A DNA stretch of 64,000 bases, taken from contig PEQK01000012.1 in NCBI GenBank assembly GCA_002786165.1, forward strand, positions 62,001 to 126,000, given 5' to 3'. The notes under the pieces are model-generated. The model saw only the letters and a list, made by a program, of their open reading frames with translations, had not been told where the DNA came from and did no database searches. The DNA is from Legionella sp. GTDB lineage: Bacteria; Pseudomonadota; Gammaproteobacteria; Legionellales; Legionellaceae. This document shows positions 35,659 through 45,803 of this stretch, piece after piece. Position numbers and translations under genes: made by a program. The stretch's first letter is position 1, and each line of letters opens with the position of its first letter.

Positions 35659-38481
35659 ATGATCCGCATTCGTGGTGCCCGCACTCATAATTTAAAATCC
35701 ATTCACGTGGATATCCCTCGCCTGAAGCTCACTGTGATCACAGGATTATCAGGTTCCGGAAAATCGTCTTTAGCCTTCGACACCCTTTATGCTGAAGGAC
35801 AAAGACGTTACGTGGAATCCTTATCTGCGTACGCGCGTCAGTTTTTATCGATGATGGATAAACCGGATGTCGATTCAATAGAAGGATTGTCGCCGGCCAT
35901 TTCCATTGAGCAAAAAGCCACCTCTCATAATCCACGCTCCACAGTAGGTACCATCACAGAAATTTATGACTATTTGCGTTTACTGTATGCTCGAGTAGGA
36001 GAACCTCGGTGTCCTGAGCATGGAATTCACTTACAAGCAAAAACCATCAGTCAAATGGTTGATGAAGTCCTGGCCTTACCGCAAGACAGCCGCGCCATGA
36101 TTCTTGCGCCCATAGTGCGTGAACGCAAAGGAGAACATGTGCAATTGTTGCAGCAATTGCAAGCCAAAGGTTATGTACGTGCGCGCATCAATGGGGAGAT
36201 TTGTGAGTTAGATGATCCACCAAAATTAGCTTTGCGTAAAAAACACACTATTGAAGTCGTGGTAGATCGTTTTAAAATTCGAGATGATTTGTCACAACGT
36301 CTGAGCGAATCGTTTGAAAATGCTTTAAATTTGGCAGAAGGCTTAGTCAGTATTGCTTCTTTAGATGATGCTTTTCCTGAACAAGTATTTTCATCTAAAT
36401 TTGCATGCATGGAGTGCGGTTATAGTTTGAGTGAACTCGAACCCCGTTTATTTTCTTTCAATAATCCCGTAGGTGCTTGCCCTGAATGCGACGGATTAGG
36501 TGTTGACCATTATTTTGATCCCGAGCGTGTGATTCATGATCCCAAACTTAGTTTGGCAGACGGTGCGATTCGAGGTTGGGATAGAAAAACCTTTTATTAT
36601 TTTGCGATTTTAGAAGCATTGGCCAAACATTATCATTTTTCTTTAGAAGTCCCGTTTGATGAACTCCCTACCCCTATTCAAAATGTGATTTTATATGGTT
36701 CTGGTCAGGAGGTCATTACGATCCATTACCACCACGGTATGCATTCTAGGACCACCACCAAAAAGCAGCCTTTTGAAGGGGTCATCCCTAATATGGAACG
36801 CCGTTATCGTGACTCTGAATCATCAATGGTGCGAGATGAGTTGTCGTCCTATCTCTCCAACCGACCTTGTACATCCTGCCATGGCGCACGCTTACGAGAA
36901 TCAGCACGCCATGTCTTTTTAGAAGATAAAACACTGAGTGATATTGCCAATCTCGCCATCGATGACTGTTATGCCTTTTTCAAACAACTCAATTTACCCG
37001 GGTATCGAGGTGAAATTGCGAATAAAATAAACAAAGAAATTGTAGCGCGCTTAGGATTTTTGGTGGATGTGGGGCTGGATTATTTATCGTTGTCTCGAAG
37101 CGCTGAAACTTTATCAGGTGGTGAAGCACAACGCATTCGGCTGGCCAGTCAAATTGGCTCCGGCTTGGTCGGAGTCATGTATATTTTAGACGAGCCCTCT
37201 ATTGGATTACATCAACGTGATAATGAACGCCTATTGGGCACACTTGTACATCTGCGAGATTTAGGCAATACGGTGATTGTGGTCGAGCATGATGAAGACG
37301 CTATTCGAGCTGCGGATTTTGTCTTGGACATTGGTCCTGGCGCAGGTGTTCATGGCGGAGAAATTGTAGCCTCTGGTCGTCCTGAAGATATCATGAATAA
37401 TCCTGCCTCCTTAACCGGTCGTTATTTGGCAGGGATTGACTCGATCCCTGTTCCACTACAACGCACACCCATCCGCCCTGACTATAGCATTCATATGGAA
37501 GGCGTGCATTGCCATAACTTACATGACATCACGGTCAGCATCCCATTAGGTGTCATGACGTGTGTCACGGGTGTATCAGGCTCTGGAAAATCCAGCCTTA
37601 TTAATGACAGCTTGTATCCACAAGCCGCCAATGCCTTGAATCGAGCCAAACTACGCAGCGTTGCTACCATGACTTCCATCCGAGGTTTAGAGTTGTGTGC
37701 TTCGGTGATTGATATTGATCAAAGCCCAATTGGCCGTACACCACGCTCTAACCCTGCAACCTATACCGGCTTATTCACTCCAATTCGAGAGCTATTTTCT
37801 TGCACTGCAGAATCTCGCGCTCGTGGTTATGCTCCGGGCCGATTTAGTTTTAATGTTCGTGGAGGACGTTGCGAGGCTTGCCAAGGCGATGGACTCATCA
37901 AAGTAGAAATGCATTTTCTACCGGATATTTATGTGGTGTGCGATGTGTGTCAAGGCAAGCGGTATAACCGTGAAACACTTGAAGTCCAATACAAAGGAAA
38001 ATCTATTCATGATGTGCTGAATATGACGGTAGAAGAGGCTCGTCAATTTTTTGATGCAGTACCTGTTATTGCTCGTAAATGCCAAACCATGATGGATGTT
38101 GGCTTGTCTTATATTCGCTTAGGGCAAAGTGCCACCACTTTATCGGGCGGTGAAGCACAACGTATCAAATTGGCGAGAGAGTTATCCAAACGAGGTACCG
38201 GCACCACATTATATATTCTGGATGAGCCCACCACAGGGTTGCATTTTCATGACATCAAACTGTTGTTATCTGTTTTAATCAGATTGCGTGATCAAGGCAA
38301 TACCATCATCATCATTGAGCACAATTTGGATGTGATAAAATCCGCAGATTGGGTGATTGATATGGGTCCAGAAGGCGGTCATCGTGGCGGACAAATCCTT
38401 GCAGTAGGCACCCCAGAAGAGATAGCCCAACATCCCTCGTCTCACACCGGCCGTTTTTTGAAAAAATTGTTAGACGCCTAA
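35659..38481 (+). CDS. uvrA: Excinuclease ABC subunit A
   Basis: Damage-recognition ATPase of nucleotide excision repair. 940 residues from ATG 35659 ([12 protein letters not shown]), matching the usual UvrA start; the frame is open 31 codons upstream but that part is not conserved. Two ABC modules: Walker [16 protein letters not shown] and [13 protein letters not shown], signatures [12 protein letters not shown] and [12 protein letters not shown]. Zinc-binding cysteines are present in CMECGY...CPECDG and CEACQGDG...CDVCQGK. No strong Shine-Dalgarno. Ends at a strong terminator. uvrC lies in the same window, 9 kb away. Confidence 0.96.
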   Translation: MIRIRGARTHNLKSIHVDIPRLKLTVITGLSGSGKSSLAFDTLYAEGQRRYVESLSAYARQFLSMMDKPDVDSIEGLSPAISIEQKATSHNPRSTVGTITEIYDYLRLLYARVGEPRCPEHGIHLQAKTISQMVDEVLALPQDSRAMILAPIVRERKGEHVQLLQQLQAKGYVRARINGEICELDDPPKLALRKKHTIEVVVDRFKIRDDLSQRLSESFENALNLAEGLVSIASLDDAFPEQVFSSKFACMECGYSLSELEPRLFSFNNPVGACPECDGLGVDHYFDPERVIHDPKLSLADGAIRGWDRKTFYYFAILEALAKHYHFSLEVPFDELPTPIQNVILYGSGQEVITIHYHHGMHSRTTTKKQPFEGVIPNMERRYRDSESSMVRDELSSYLSNRPCTSCHGARLRESARHVFLEDKTLSDIANLAIDDCYAFFKQLNLPGYRGEIANKINKEIVARLGFLVDVGLDYLSLSRSAETLSGGEAQRIRLASQIGSGLVGVMYILDEPSIGLHQRDNERLLGTLVHLRDLGNTVIVVEHDEDAIRAADFVLDIGPGAGVHGGEIVASGRPEDIMNNPASLTGRYLAGIDSIPVPLQRTPIRPDYSIHMEGVHCHNLHDITVSIPLGVMTCVTGVSGSGKSSLINDSLYPQAANALNRAKLRSVATMTSIRGLELCASVIDIDQSPIGRTPRSNPATYTGLFTPIRELFSCTAESRARGYAPGRFSFNVRGGRCEACQGDGLIKVEMHFLPDIYVVCDVCQGKRYNRETLEVQYKGKSIHDVLNMTVEEARQFFDAVPVIARKCQTMMDVGLSYIRLGQSATTLSGGEAQRIKLARELSKRGTGTTLYILDEPTTGLHFHDIKLLLSVLIRLRDQGNTIIIIEHNLDVIKSADWVIDMGPEGGHRGGQILAVGTPEEIAQHPSSHTGRFLKKLLDA

Positions 38482-38496
38482 GACGTCAATACTTAC

Positions 38497-38533
38497 TTTA
38501 TGTAGAGGGCTTTTAGCATGCCCTCTACATAAA
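38497..38533. terminator. Bidirectional terminator between uvrA and glycyl-tRNA synthetase
   Basis: Perfect 14-bp arms TTTATGTAGAGGGC / GCCCTCTACATAAA around a 9-base loop, 15 bases past the uvrA stop and 9 before the convergent stop. T/A ends serve both strands. Confidence 0.8.
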
Positions 38534-38542
38534 ATAATGACG

Positions 38543-39925
38543 TTAGCCTAGGATATAATTTCTAATATACTCACCCAAGGTCTCAATCGAGACTCGATGC
38601 TGCTGCATCGAATCTCTTTCGCGAATAGTAACCGTGTCATGCAATGCCGCATCATCTCCCTTGCCCAAAGTGTCAAAGTCAACAGTCACGCATAACGGGG
38701 TTCCTATTTCATCGTGACGTCGGTAACTCTTACCTATGTTACCACTGTCTTCATAAGCAATCCGACCAATGGCCAACGCCTGTATTTTTTGTTTGATCGC
38801 TTTGGCTTTTTCTACCAACTCAGCATTATTTCGTGCCAAAGGTATAATCGCTACTTTGATGGGCGCCAAATGAGGTTTTAATTTCAAAACGATACGTTTT
38901 TTATTATCGGCCAACACTTCTTCCGTATAACTTTCTACCAAAATAGCCAATATACCTCGGTCCACACCGGCAGAAGGCTCAATCACATAAGGAACCACAA
39001 GTTGGTTTGTTTCATGATCAAGAATAGCCAATTTAGCAGTACTATCCGCATTTGCTTTCACAGTTGCCGTTAAATTGAGTTCATTTTGATGTCGGGTATG
39101 AGATCCCAAATCAAAATCAGTTCTATTGGCAATGCCTTCTATTTCCTCAAATCCATAAGGAAATTGGTATAAAATATCAACGGTCTTTTTCGCATAATGT
39201 GCCAAATCTGCTTTGTCTTGGTTCACCAATTTCAAGTTATCCGCACTGATACCCTGTTTTTTCCACCATTCTAATCTTATATCAACCCAGGTATCGTGCC
39301 ATTGCTCATCTTCTCCGGGTTTGACAAAAAATTCGATCTCCATTTGCTCAAATTCTCTGACTCTAAATATAAAATTACGTGGTGTAATTTCATTACGAAA
39401 CGCTTTACCTATTTGCGCGATTCCAAAAGGTAATTTTTGTGATGTCGAATCAATCACATTTTTGAAGTTGGTAAAAATACCTTGCGCTGTTTCTGGTCTT
39501 AAATAAGCAAAAGACGCAGCATCTTCAACAGGACCTACACCTGTTTTGAACATCATATTAAAGGGACGAGATTCTGTGAAATGCGTAGACCCACAATTTT
39601 CACATTTGCCATCCACCACATGATCGGTACGCCAACGACGCTTACAATCATAGCAATCGACCATCATGTCTGAAAACGTGTCTTCGTGCCCAGAATAACA
39701 AAATGTCAGTTTATGCGATAAAATAGATGAGTCTAGCCCAACAATATCATCCCGCTCATAAATATTAGATGACCACCAAGTCGATTTGAGATTATTTTTC
39801 AGTTCAACGCCTAGCGGACCGTAGTCGTACACGCCCTGTAAACCACCATATATCTCACCACTTTGAAAAATAAACCCTCTTCTTTTACACAAGGAAATAA
39901 CATCATCTATATTTTTAGCAGGCAT
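38543..39925 (-). CDS. glyQS: Glycyl-tRNA synthetase, single-chain (alpha2, archaeal/eukaryotic-like) type
   Basis: Class II synthetase charging tRNA-Gly. 460 residues, one polypeptide. Start block [18 protein letters not shown] and [13 protein letters not shown], a zinc-like cluster CYDCKRR...CENCGS (about 93-113), [20 protein letters not shown], motif 2 [19 protein letters not shown], motif 3 GVDRGIL, and a C-terminal anticodon-binding domain ([10 protein letters not shown]). AGGAAT precedes the ATG. Most gammaproteobacteria instead have the unrelated two-subunit GlyQ/GlyS. Replacement by lateral transfer is the simplest reading, unless glyQ/glyS also exist elsewhere in this genome. Confidence 0.93.
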   Translation of the reverse strand: MPAKNIDDVISLCKRRGFIFQSGEIYGGLQGVYDYGPLGVELKNNLKSTWWSSNIYERDDIVGLDSSILSHKLTFCYSGHEDTFSDMMVDCYDCKRRWRTDHVVDGKCENCGSTHFTESRPFNMMFKTGVGPVEDAASFAYLRPETAQGIFTNFKNVIDSTSQKLPFGIAQIGKAFRNEITPRNFIFRVREFEQMEIEFFVKPGEDEQWHDTWVDIRLEWWKKQGISADNLKLVNQDKADLAHYAKKTVDILYQFPYGFEEIEGIANRTDFDLGSHTRHQNELNLTATVKANADSTAKLAILDHETNQLVVPYVIEPSAGVDRGILAILVESYTEEVLADNKKRIVLKLKPHLAPIKVAIIPLARNNAELVEKAKAIKQKIQALAIGRIAYEDSGNIGKSYRRHDEIGTPLCVTVDFDTLGKGDDAALHDTVTIRERDSMQQHRVSIETLGEYIRNYILG

Positions 39926-40012
39926 AACATTCCTAATTTAAATTATTTTGAATAGATTAAAACGTAACCATCATACTGTTTTTCATAGCACACAAGCAAG
40001 TTTTGAACATCA

Positions 40013-40435
40013 TTATTTCTTCAAAATCGCCTCTAAACTGATGGTTGCTTTCATTAATTTAGACACAGGACAATTTTCTTTGGCCTGATGCGCTAATTGT
40101 TGAAAAACATCATCCTCAATTTTTGACACTTTGCCGTGCATGGTCAAATGAATCGTGGGAATGGAAAAATTGTCTCCATTTTTTTCTAAGGTCACATCAG
40201 CTGTGGTTTTAATACTGTCAGGTTGATAGCCTTCTTTTTCTAATGTAGCTGCAAAAGCCATAGAAAAACACCCTGCATGAGCCGCTGCAATCAGTTCCTC
40301 AGGATTGGTGCCTTGACCTTCTGCAAAGCGTGCTGTGAACGAATAAGCACTGTCCAATGCACCGCTTTGAGTCATCACTTTACCTTTTCCATCTTTTAAG
40401 CCACCTTGCCATTCTGCTGATCCACTCCGTTTCAT
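40013..40435 (-). CDS. OsmC-family peroxiredoxin-like protein
   Basis: Thiol-dependent reduction of organic hydroperoxides. 140 residues with the two catalytic cysteines C56 (HAGCFSMA) and C122 (NCPVSK), as in OsmC. KRSGSAEWQGGLKDGKG at the start matches OsmC rather than Ohr. AAGGAG lies six bases before the ATG. A 13-base near-palindrome GCTCATTATGAGC (40462-40474) sits 26 bases upstream and could be an operator. It follows glycyl-tRNA synthetase in reverse order, with no functional link. Confidence 0.9.
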   Translation of the reverse strand: MKRSGSAEWQGGLKDGKGKVMTQSGALDSAYSFTARFAEGQGTNPEELIAAAHAGCFSMAFAATLEKEGYQPDSIKTTADVTLEKNGDNFSIPTIHLTMHGKVSKIEDDVFQQLAHQAKENCPVSKLMKATISLEAILKK

Positions 40436-40603
40436 GTGTCGCTCCTTTGTCAGGGTTCATCGCTCATTATGAGCAAAACCAATCATTACAATACAGTATT
40501 CCACGCTAAGCTCATACTTTTTTTCCGATATTTTTGATAAAAAATAAATTAAAAAGATACAACATTATCCATTTAGATGTTTTTTAATGTCAATTAATGA
40601 TGC

Positions 40604-40609
40604 TATGAT
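40604..40609 (+). promoter_or_regulatory. Possible -10 element for the proline-rich small ORF
   Basis: TATGAT at 40604-40609, 26 bases before the ATG; upstream T-rich sequence holds no good -35 at the ideal distance (TTTAAT is 15 bases away). Confidence 0.2.
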
Positions 40610-40635
40610 GATGAATAATAGCAATGGAGATGAGC

Positions 40636-40791
40636 ATGAATACACGCGAAATACCAATTGAGCCAAACGAAGCGCCCACGCCTCCTCAGGAAGCACCGCC
40701 TATTCCTAATGATCAAGAACCAATACCGTCACAAGCACCTGAGCCTAATCCCAAAAATAGCCCCGAACCAAGTAGCCTTGATGCAATGTAG
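40636..40791 (+). CDS. Small proline/glutamate-rich protein, 51 residues
   Basis: Short ORF in the 375-base gap between the OsmC gene and enhC. ATG 40636 follows GGAG at good spacing. The product is one third proline with acidic residues and no hydrophobic segment (EAPTPPQEAPPIPNDQEP), likely disordered. Its last codons (SSLDAM) and stop lie inside the palindromic repeat at 40772, so the element may have cut off or supplied the C-terminus. No homologue recognised; the ribosome binding site and sustained bias support expression. Confidence 0.45.
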   Translation: MNTREIPIEPNEAPTPPQEAPPIPNDQEPIPSQAPEPNPKNSPEPSSLDAM

Positions 40792-40804
40792 TCAGCAAGG
40801 CTAC
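40772..40804. repeat. Palindromic intergenic repeat, copy 3
   Basis: Arms GTAGCCTTG / CAAGGCTAC, perfect over 9 bases, loop of 15. It ends 6 bases before the enhC stop and overlaps the 3' end of the small proline-rich ORF. Confidence 0.65.
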
Positions 40805-40810
40805 ACGCAC

Positions 40811-43800
40811 TCAACTCTTGCTTTTATCTTGTGTTCTTTGTCCTTGAGACACAATGATAGATTCAATATAACTCACACCATCTTGGGATTTTGCTGTATA
40901 AAAACGTAACAACTGACCTGCATCTCGATACCCATTTTGTTGGGCTTTTTCCAGTAAATTTTTTCCTTGCTGTTCTGTGCAACCTTCCACAAAACCAGAG
41001 AAACAAAATTTTGCTAATTGATATTGTGCCTCTGGATAATCTTGACGTGCCAGCAGGGTATAATACTCAACAGATTGTTGCGTATTTTTTACCACTTGAG
41101 ATCCAGATTGATATAACCTCGCCAAGGCAAGCATCGCTCTAGCATTGCCCCTTCCTGCAGAGCTTTGATAGTGTTTGATGGCTTCGGACATAGAAGACTG
41201 GCGCGTCATTCCCTTTTCAGCCATCCAACCCAATTGATATTCAGCATCAGCATCATCTTGAGCCACTGCTTTATTTAACCAAGACACAGCGTCATCATAC
41301 TTATGGTCCTTTGCATACAATATCCCTAAAGACACCATAGCCTTCACCACACCTTGATTTGCAGCTTGTGTATAGAGTTCTTTCGCTTTTTCTAAATCCA
41401 CCAATTGGTTTTTACCTTTTTCATATATCAACCCTAAATCATACGCAGCCACTGGATCACCCAAATCCGCAGCCAGTTGATATTCATTCAAGGCATGAAG
41501 GTAATCATCATCTACCATCTCATCAATAAAGCCATAAGCGACCGCTGCAGGCGCATAATGAGTCTGTGCCAAAGCATACCATTGCCGTGCTAAGGTATAA
41601 TCTGGAGCAGCGCCTAAATAACCCAAATGATACAGTTTTCCCAATAAATACTGGGCTTTATAAGATCCTTTTTCCGCAGCAGCTGTATACCAAGTCAAAG
41701 CTTGATTATAATCTTGAGGGATCCCAAGACCTTGTTCATACATATACCCTAATTTTAATTGTGCGTTAGGATCGCCCTGTTTGGCAAAACGTTCGTAAAG
41801 ATCACGGGCTTGATGCAATTGCTGATCGTTACTGGCTGACGTCATATAATAATCGGCCAACAACAAACCCGCTCGATGTAACCCCAAAGCCACTGCTTTA
41901 TCTAAATAAGGTAAGAAGGCTTCTCCTTGTTGTTGTTTTAACACCGCGATATTAAAATCTGCGGGTGCAAATTCCTGATTCACTGAAAATTGCAGATAAT
42001 TTACCGCTTTTTCTAAATTTTTGGCAAGCCCAGTACCTTCTGCCGCATAAGTACCTAAAATAAAGGCACTCATTGGATTTTGTGCAGATTGCTCATACCA
42101 ATGAATGGCTTGATCGCGACTCTTCTCAGTCGCAATGCCCCGGTCGTACATGATGCCCAATAAGAACGCGGCATCCACTGACCCTGCATTCGCAGCTTGT
42201 TGTGCATCCGTAAAGGCTTGCGCTTGTTTAACAGGATCAGCATCCATGGCATTATAAAAAGCCAAGGGCAACTTCGCTTGATCAACGCCATAATTCACAG
42301 CCCCCTGATACAGGCCTTTGATCAATTTACGGCGTAATTCCAAATCCGCCACATTAAAATCCGTGCCCTTTTGACGCACCATAATTTCTGCTAAGCGATA
42401 TTGTGCCAATCCATAATTGTTGACAGCAGATAATTGGTACATTGCAAAAGATTGCTCTGGGTTAGCTGCAATCACTTCTTTGCCATTAGGATCGGTATAT
42501 CCGTTTTCATAAAGTCTGGCTAACGCATATTGCGCATACTGGTTACCTTTGAATGCAGCATCCATCCACCAATCTAGGGCAAGTTGATAATCCGGTGTTC
42601 CCTCAGAACCTTGAAAATAAATCAGTCCTAATTGATATTTCGCAGCTAAATCATTTTGCGCTGCGGCCATAAGATAGAATTTTATGGCTTGGTCTATCGA
42701 TTTTTCAACCCCTAGCCCCTGTTGATACATTTGAGCCACATTAAATTGCGCGGCACTATCGCCTAAAATAGCTTGATTGAGTAAAAGCTTAAATTCTTTG
42801 GGATATTCAATCGCTTGAGGAGAAGACGTCAGATGTGTTAAATAATCGTATCCCTCTCGTTGTGCATATTGTAAACGATCATGAGCATCTTGCGCCGCAA
42901 CCGATTTAGTGCGAATAGGGTAATACGGTAATACCAGCGCTTCTTTAGCAGAAGGCGCTTGGACTCTCATCAATGCATCATAATATTGATTGATAGGGAT
43001 AGCGTTAGGATCCATCATTTTGAACTGTGATTTGTAAATTTGATTGCGTGCCAATGCATTCATTTTTGGTGGAAAATTATAAATATTTTCCTGCAAAGCA
43101 TCCTGATTTTTCCAATTACTATAAATGCCAGGTAAACGATAGGCAGTTTGGGTCAATTTCTTTTCTTTATCACAGGTGAGCCATTGGACCATATGTTGCT
43201 CTGCATATGTCCCAGAACTGTTACTCTCTTGAGTTTTACGTGCAGTTGCTTCCCATTCTGCTGCCAAGCCCTCATCTGCAGCAACGCCTTGGCCTTTCTG
43301 GTACATGGCGGCTAACAGATGTTGTGCTTTTTCAGACCCTGATTGTGCTGCTTTCAGCATCCATAAAAATCCATTTTGCACCGAATACAATTCGCTTTTG
43401 GGATCCAAATATAATTCAGCCAACGCCAATTGTGCGGGCAAATAATGTAATGAAGATGCTTTGAGATACCAAGTTTGTGCGTCTTTTACATGCGATTGCT
43501 GTTGCTCAAAAACGCCCATTTGATACACAGCTGGCACATAACCTTGTGCAAGAGCATCTTCAAGTAATTGTTTGGCTTGATCTGTATTTTGAGAGACTTT
43601 GTCGCCTTTACGATATAATTCCGCCAGCATGATTTCTGCCTCAGGATCACGCAAAGCCGCAGCTTTTTGAAGCCAGACTAATCCCATTTTTTGATTAGCC
43701 GGTTGGCGTGTATTTAAAAAATTTTCAGCCAAAGTACGCTGCGCAATGGCATTACCGGATCGAGCGGCAGGAATATAAAACTCTCTCGCGGCATCACTAT

Positions 43801-44206
43801 TCTTCTTAGTTCCAAATCCAAATAAATAGGCACCGGCACAATACATTTGAGCCGAGGTATCATTAGATTTTGCCGCTTTTTTAAACCAAAATAACGCTTG
43901 TTCAGGGTTATGATTTTGAAATAATTCAAGCTTTGCCATCAGTAATTGGGCTGGCAACACACCTTTTTCGGCAGCAGCCTTGAACGACTGCTGTGCCAAA
44001 GTATTAGATTTCAAAACCCCGTATCCATACAGATACATTCGACCTAAATAATAGTCTTCGATGGGATCCAGTTTGGCCTTGGCCTTGAATAATACCGCCG
44101 CATTTGCATAGTCCTCTTGACGATAAGCTTCTGTACCTGTGAGTGCAAATGCACCGTGGGTCAGAGCCGCCAAACAAAACCATGGGATGATAACTTTGGT
44201 TGCCAT
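40811..44206 (-). CDS. enhC: EnhC-like Sel1-repeat periplasmic protein
   Basis: 1131 residues. Signal peptide (hydrophobic IIPWFCLAALTHGAFA, then LTGTEAY), followed by a very long array of Sel1-like repeats (~36 residues each; typical units hold A-x2-LG-x-MY-x2-G and A-x2-WY-x2-AA). A less regular stretch lies around residues 330-480. AGGGGA precedes the ATG. In Legionella, EnhC is a Sel1 protein of similar size that aids host-cell entry and intracellular growth by inhibiting the lytic transglycosylase Slt; the order enhA-enhB-enhC is the same here. Function in this organism is inferred from that. Confidence 0.87.
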   Translation of the reverse strand: MATKVIIPWFCLAALTHGAFALTGTEAYRQEDYANAAVLFKAKAKLDPIEDYYLGRMYLYGYGVLKSNTLAQQSFKAAAEKGVLPAQLLMAKLELFQNHNPEQALFWFKKAAKSNDTSAQMYCAGAYLFGFGTKKNSDAAREFYIPAARSGNAIAQRTLAENFLNTRQPANQKMGLVWLQKAAALRDPEAEIMLAELYRKGDKVSQNTDQAKQLLEDALAQGYVPAVYQMGVFEQQQSHVKDAQTWYLKASSLHYLPAQLALAELYLDPKSELYSVQNGFLWMLKAAQSGSEKAQHLLAAMYQKGQGVAADEGLAAEWEATARKTQESNSSGTYAEQHMVQWLTCDKEKKLTQTAYRLPGIYSNWKNQDALQENIYNFPPKMNALARNQIYKSQFKMMDPNAIPINQYYDALMRVQAPSAKEALVLPYYPIRTKSVAAQDAHDRLQYAQREGYDYLTHLTSSPQAIEYPKEFKLLLNQAILGDSAAQFNVAQMYQQGLGVEKSIDQAIKFYLMAAAQNDLAAKYQLGLIYFQGSEGTPDYQLALDWWMDAAFKGNQYAQYALARLYENGYTDPNGKEVIAANPEQSFAMYQLSAVNNYGLAQYRLAEIMVRQKGTDFNVADLELRRKLIKGLYQGAVNYGVDQAKLPLAFYNAMDADPVKQAQAFTDAQQAANAGSVDAAFLLGIMYDRGIATEKSRDQAIHWYEQSAQNPMSAFILGTYAAEGTGLAKNLEKAVNYLQFSVNQEFAPADFNIAVLKQQQGEAFLPYLDKAVALGLHRAGLLLADYYMTSASNDQQLHQARDLYERFAKQGDPNAQLKLGYMYEQGLGIPQDYNQALTWYTAAAEKGSYKAQYLLGKLYHLGYLGAAPDYTLARQWYALAQTHYAPAAVAYGFIDEMVDDDYLHALNEYQLAADLGDPVAAYDLGLIYEKGKNQLVDLEKAKELYTQAANQGVVKAMVSLGILYAKDHKYDDAVSWLNKAVAQDDADAEYQLGWMAEKGMTRQSSMSEAIKHYQSSAGRGNARAMLALARLYQSGSQVVKNTQQSVEYYTLLARQDYPEAQYQLAKFCFSGFVEGCTEQQGKNLLEKAQQNGYRDAGQLLRFYTAKSQDGVSYIESIIVSQGQRTQDKSKS

Positions 44207-44247
44207 TTGACTATCCCCTTATCTTGCGCTTTCATAAAAATCATTGC

Positions 44248-44811
44248 TTAGCGAGGAATAACACCGTACCGAACCACATCTCCGACAGCAGTACCTCGAT
44301 TCGCGCTTTTTACCAGCCAATAATTACCACGATTATTCAAACCAAACTTCACACGTACATATTCACATATTTTAAGACTATCCGCACAATTGATAACTTT
44401 ACCATATCCTACTTTAGCAGGATTGGTACTACAGATATATTTTAATTCTGATTGATTTGTAGCAAGTACCGCCCATTGTTTCGGTTGAATCACATGATTC
44501 AGATAAGTATTACGAGTGCTATTATCTTGTTGCATTTGATTCAAACTCACCGGAGATGCCAATTTATTATAGACAAAATAAAGCGTTTGCCCGCCTAATT
44601 CTTGATCAGGAATAGTTGGATTAGATTCATGAATCAAACGAACAGTATTCAATAAGTACTCATATCCAACATCACGGCATCCCAAAGGATATTTGGCAGA
44701 ATCTTTATATTCCCCTTCCAAAGCTTCTGCACTGGTTCTAGCCGATGCAACATTCATGAAACCAGCGATTATTAATAAACCGCTGACCACACCTGTTAAA
44801 ATGGTTCTCAT
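44248..44811 (-). CDS. enhB: EnhB-like exported protein
   Basis: 187 residues from ATG 44811, which has GGGGGA upstream and overlaps the enhA stop (ATGA). An N-terminal signal (ILTGVVSGLLIIAGFMNVASA) is clear. The mature part has four to five cysteines (LGCRD, YICSTN, INCADSLKICEY) suggesting disulfides in the periplasm, and a basic C-terminus. No catalytic motif seen. Identified as EnhB mainly by its place between the L,D-transpeptidase-like EnhA and the Sel1 protein EnhC. Confidence 0.72.
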   Translation of the reverse strand: MRTILTGVVSGLLIIAGFMNVASARTSAEALEGEYKDSAKYPLGCRDVGYEYLLNTVRLIHESNPTIPDQELGGQTLYFVYNKLASPVSLNQMQQDNSTRNTYLNHVIQPKQWAVLATNQSELKYICSTNPAKVGYGKVINCADSLKICEYVRVKFGLNNRGNYWLVKSANRGTAVGDVVRYGVIPR

Positions 44812-45605
44812 GATTCTTTCCCCCATGAAGATGGCGCACTGACTGGACGCACAACCACTTTGGTCCCTCGTTGCTCATTAGAATCCGAAGATGTTTCAAC
44901 AAATTCTAAATTTAACCATTTGGCATCTCGAACAAACAATCGCACGCAACCGTGTGAAGCGCGAAATCCCGGCATATCATCTGAACCATGTAAGGCAAAG
45001 CCTTTATGAAAATACATGCAATAAGGCATTTTTGCACCACCTCGACCAATTGGGAAAATATCTGATTTACAATTGGAATCTTCTTTTGAAAATACACGAT
45101 AACTACCTGTTAAGGTTCTACATGAGTTAGCACTATCTGTGCACTTATCTCGACCTGATGCAATGGGCCCCCATTTGATCAGTTGTCCGTCCTTATAAGC
45201 ACCCCAAGCCAATTTATCTTGATCAACGATAATTTGGCGTTCTGTATCTGCGATCGTATGTGAAAAAGGCGCCAAATCAATCAAAGTCATTGAAGCCAAA
45301 TCCTTGGGAATCACCAAAACTTGACCGGGTACCAGTCGGTTGTAACTACGATTAACACGTTGTACCAAATCCCTCTGCGTTTCATCAGGAAAATGCTTTT
45401 CCCACGTGTCGCCAGAGCTTACTTTGACACATTCATATTCAGAATAGGTACACAAATTAGGACCATAATAGATAGGGTCAGAAGATGCTGGTGTGAAAGG
45501 AGATACCGTCGCCGAGGCCGGACAAGTGATGAGACTGCTCATCAACAAGGACACAGGTAAAGTAAACCATCGATGATATGGACGTACCCTGGTTAAAGTA
45601 TTCAT
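44808..45605 (-). CDS. enhA: EnhA-like L,D-transpeptidase (YkuD) protein
   Basis: Periplasmic peptidoglycan-modifying enzyme family. 265 residues from ATG 45605, well spaced from GAGGA; another ATG lies six bases before. Signal peptide near residues 13-32, a LysM-like segment (about 62-104, SSGDTWEKHFP to LVIPKD) and a YkuD domain with the catalytic triad region H206 (ALHGSDD) and SHGCVRL (H218, C220). Extra Cys pairs suggest export. First gene of the enhA-enhB-enhC run. Could form 3-3 cross-links or attach proteins; not decidable here. Confidence 0.88.
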   Translation of the reverse strand: MNTLTRVRPYHRWFTLPVSLLMSSLITCPASATVSPFTPASSDPIYYGPNLCTYSEYECVKVSSGDTWEKHFPDETQRDLVQRVNRSYNRLVPGQVLVIPKDLASMTLIDLAPFSHTIADTERQIIVDQDKLAWGAYKDGQLIKWGPIASGRDKCTDSANSCRTLTGSYRVFSKEDSNCKSDIFPIGRGGAKMPYCMYFHKGFALHGSDDMPGFRASHGCVRLFVRDAKWLNLEFVETSSDSNEQRGTKVVVRPVSAPSSWGKES

Positions 45606-45803
45606 TGTCATTCCTCAACCAAAAACATTAAACTTCTTATTCATTACGTCGGCGGTTATGAGAAAAAGTTTAGAATTTTTTGAAGCATTTCACATGCCAT
45701 TCATAAAAAATGTATTTTAATCTTCGTATACCACATTTATAAGTGTTTTTAATGAGGTATTATGCTAAAATTTAACACAACAATCTTTAAATAAATACGC
45801 TAT

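Noticed and set aside
40462-40474. GCTCATTATGAGC as an OhrR/OxyR operator of the OsmC gene
   Set aside because: The palindrome is real but matches no operator consensus I can name, so it is only mentioned in the gene entry.
40583-40609. Second PmrA-like box (TTTAAT...ATTAAT) before the proline-rich ORF
   Set aside because: The half-sites repeat with a 10-base period instead of 11 and match poorly outside TTAAT, so it is probably AT-rich background.
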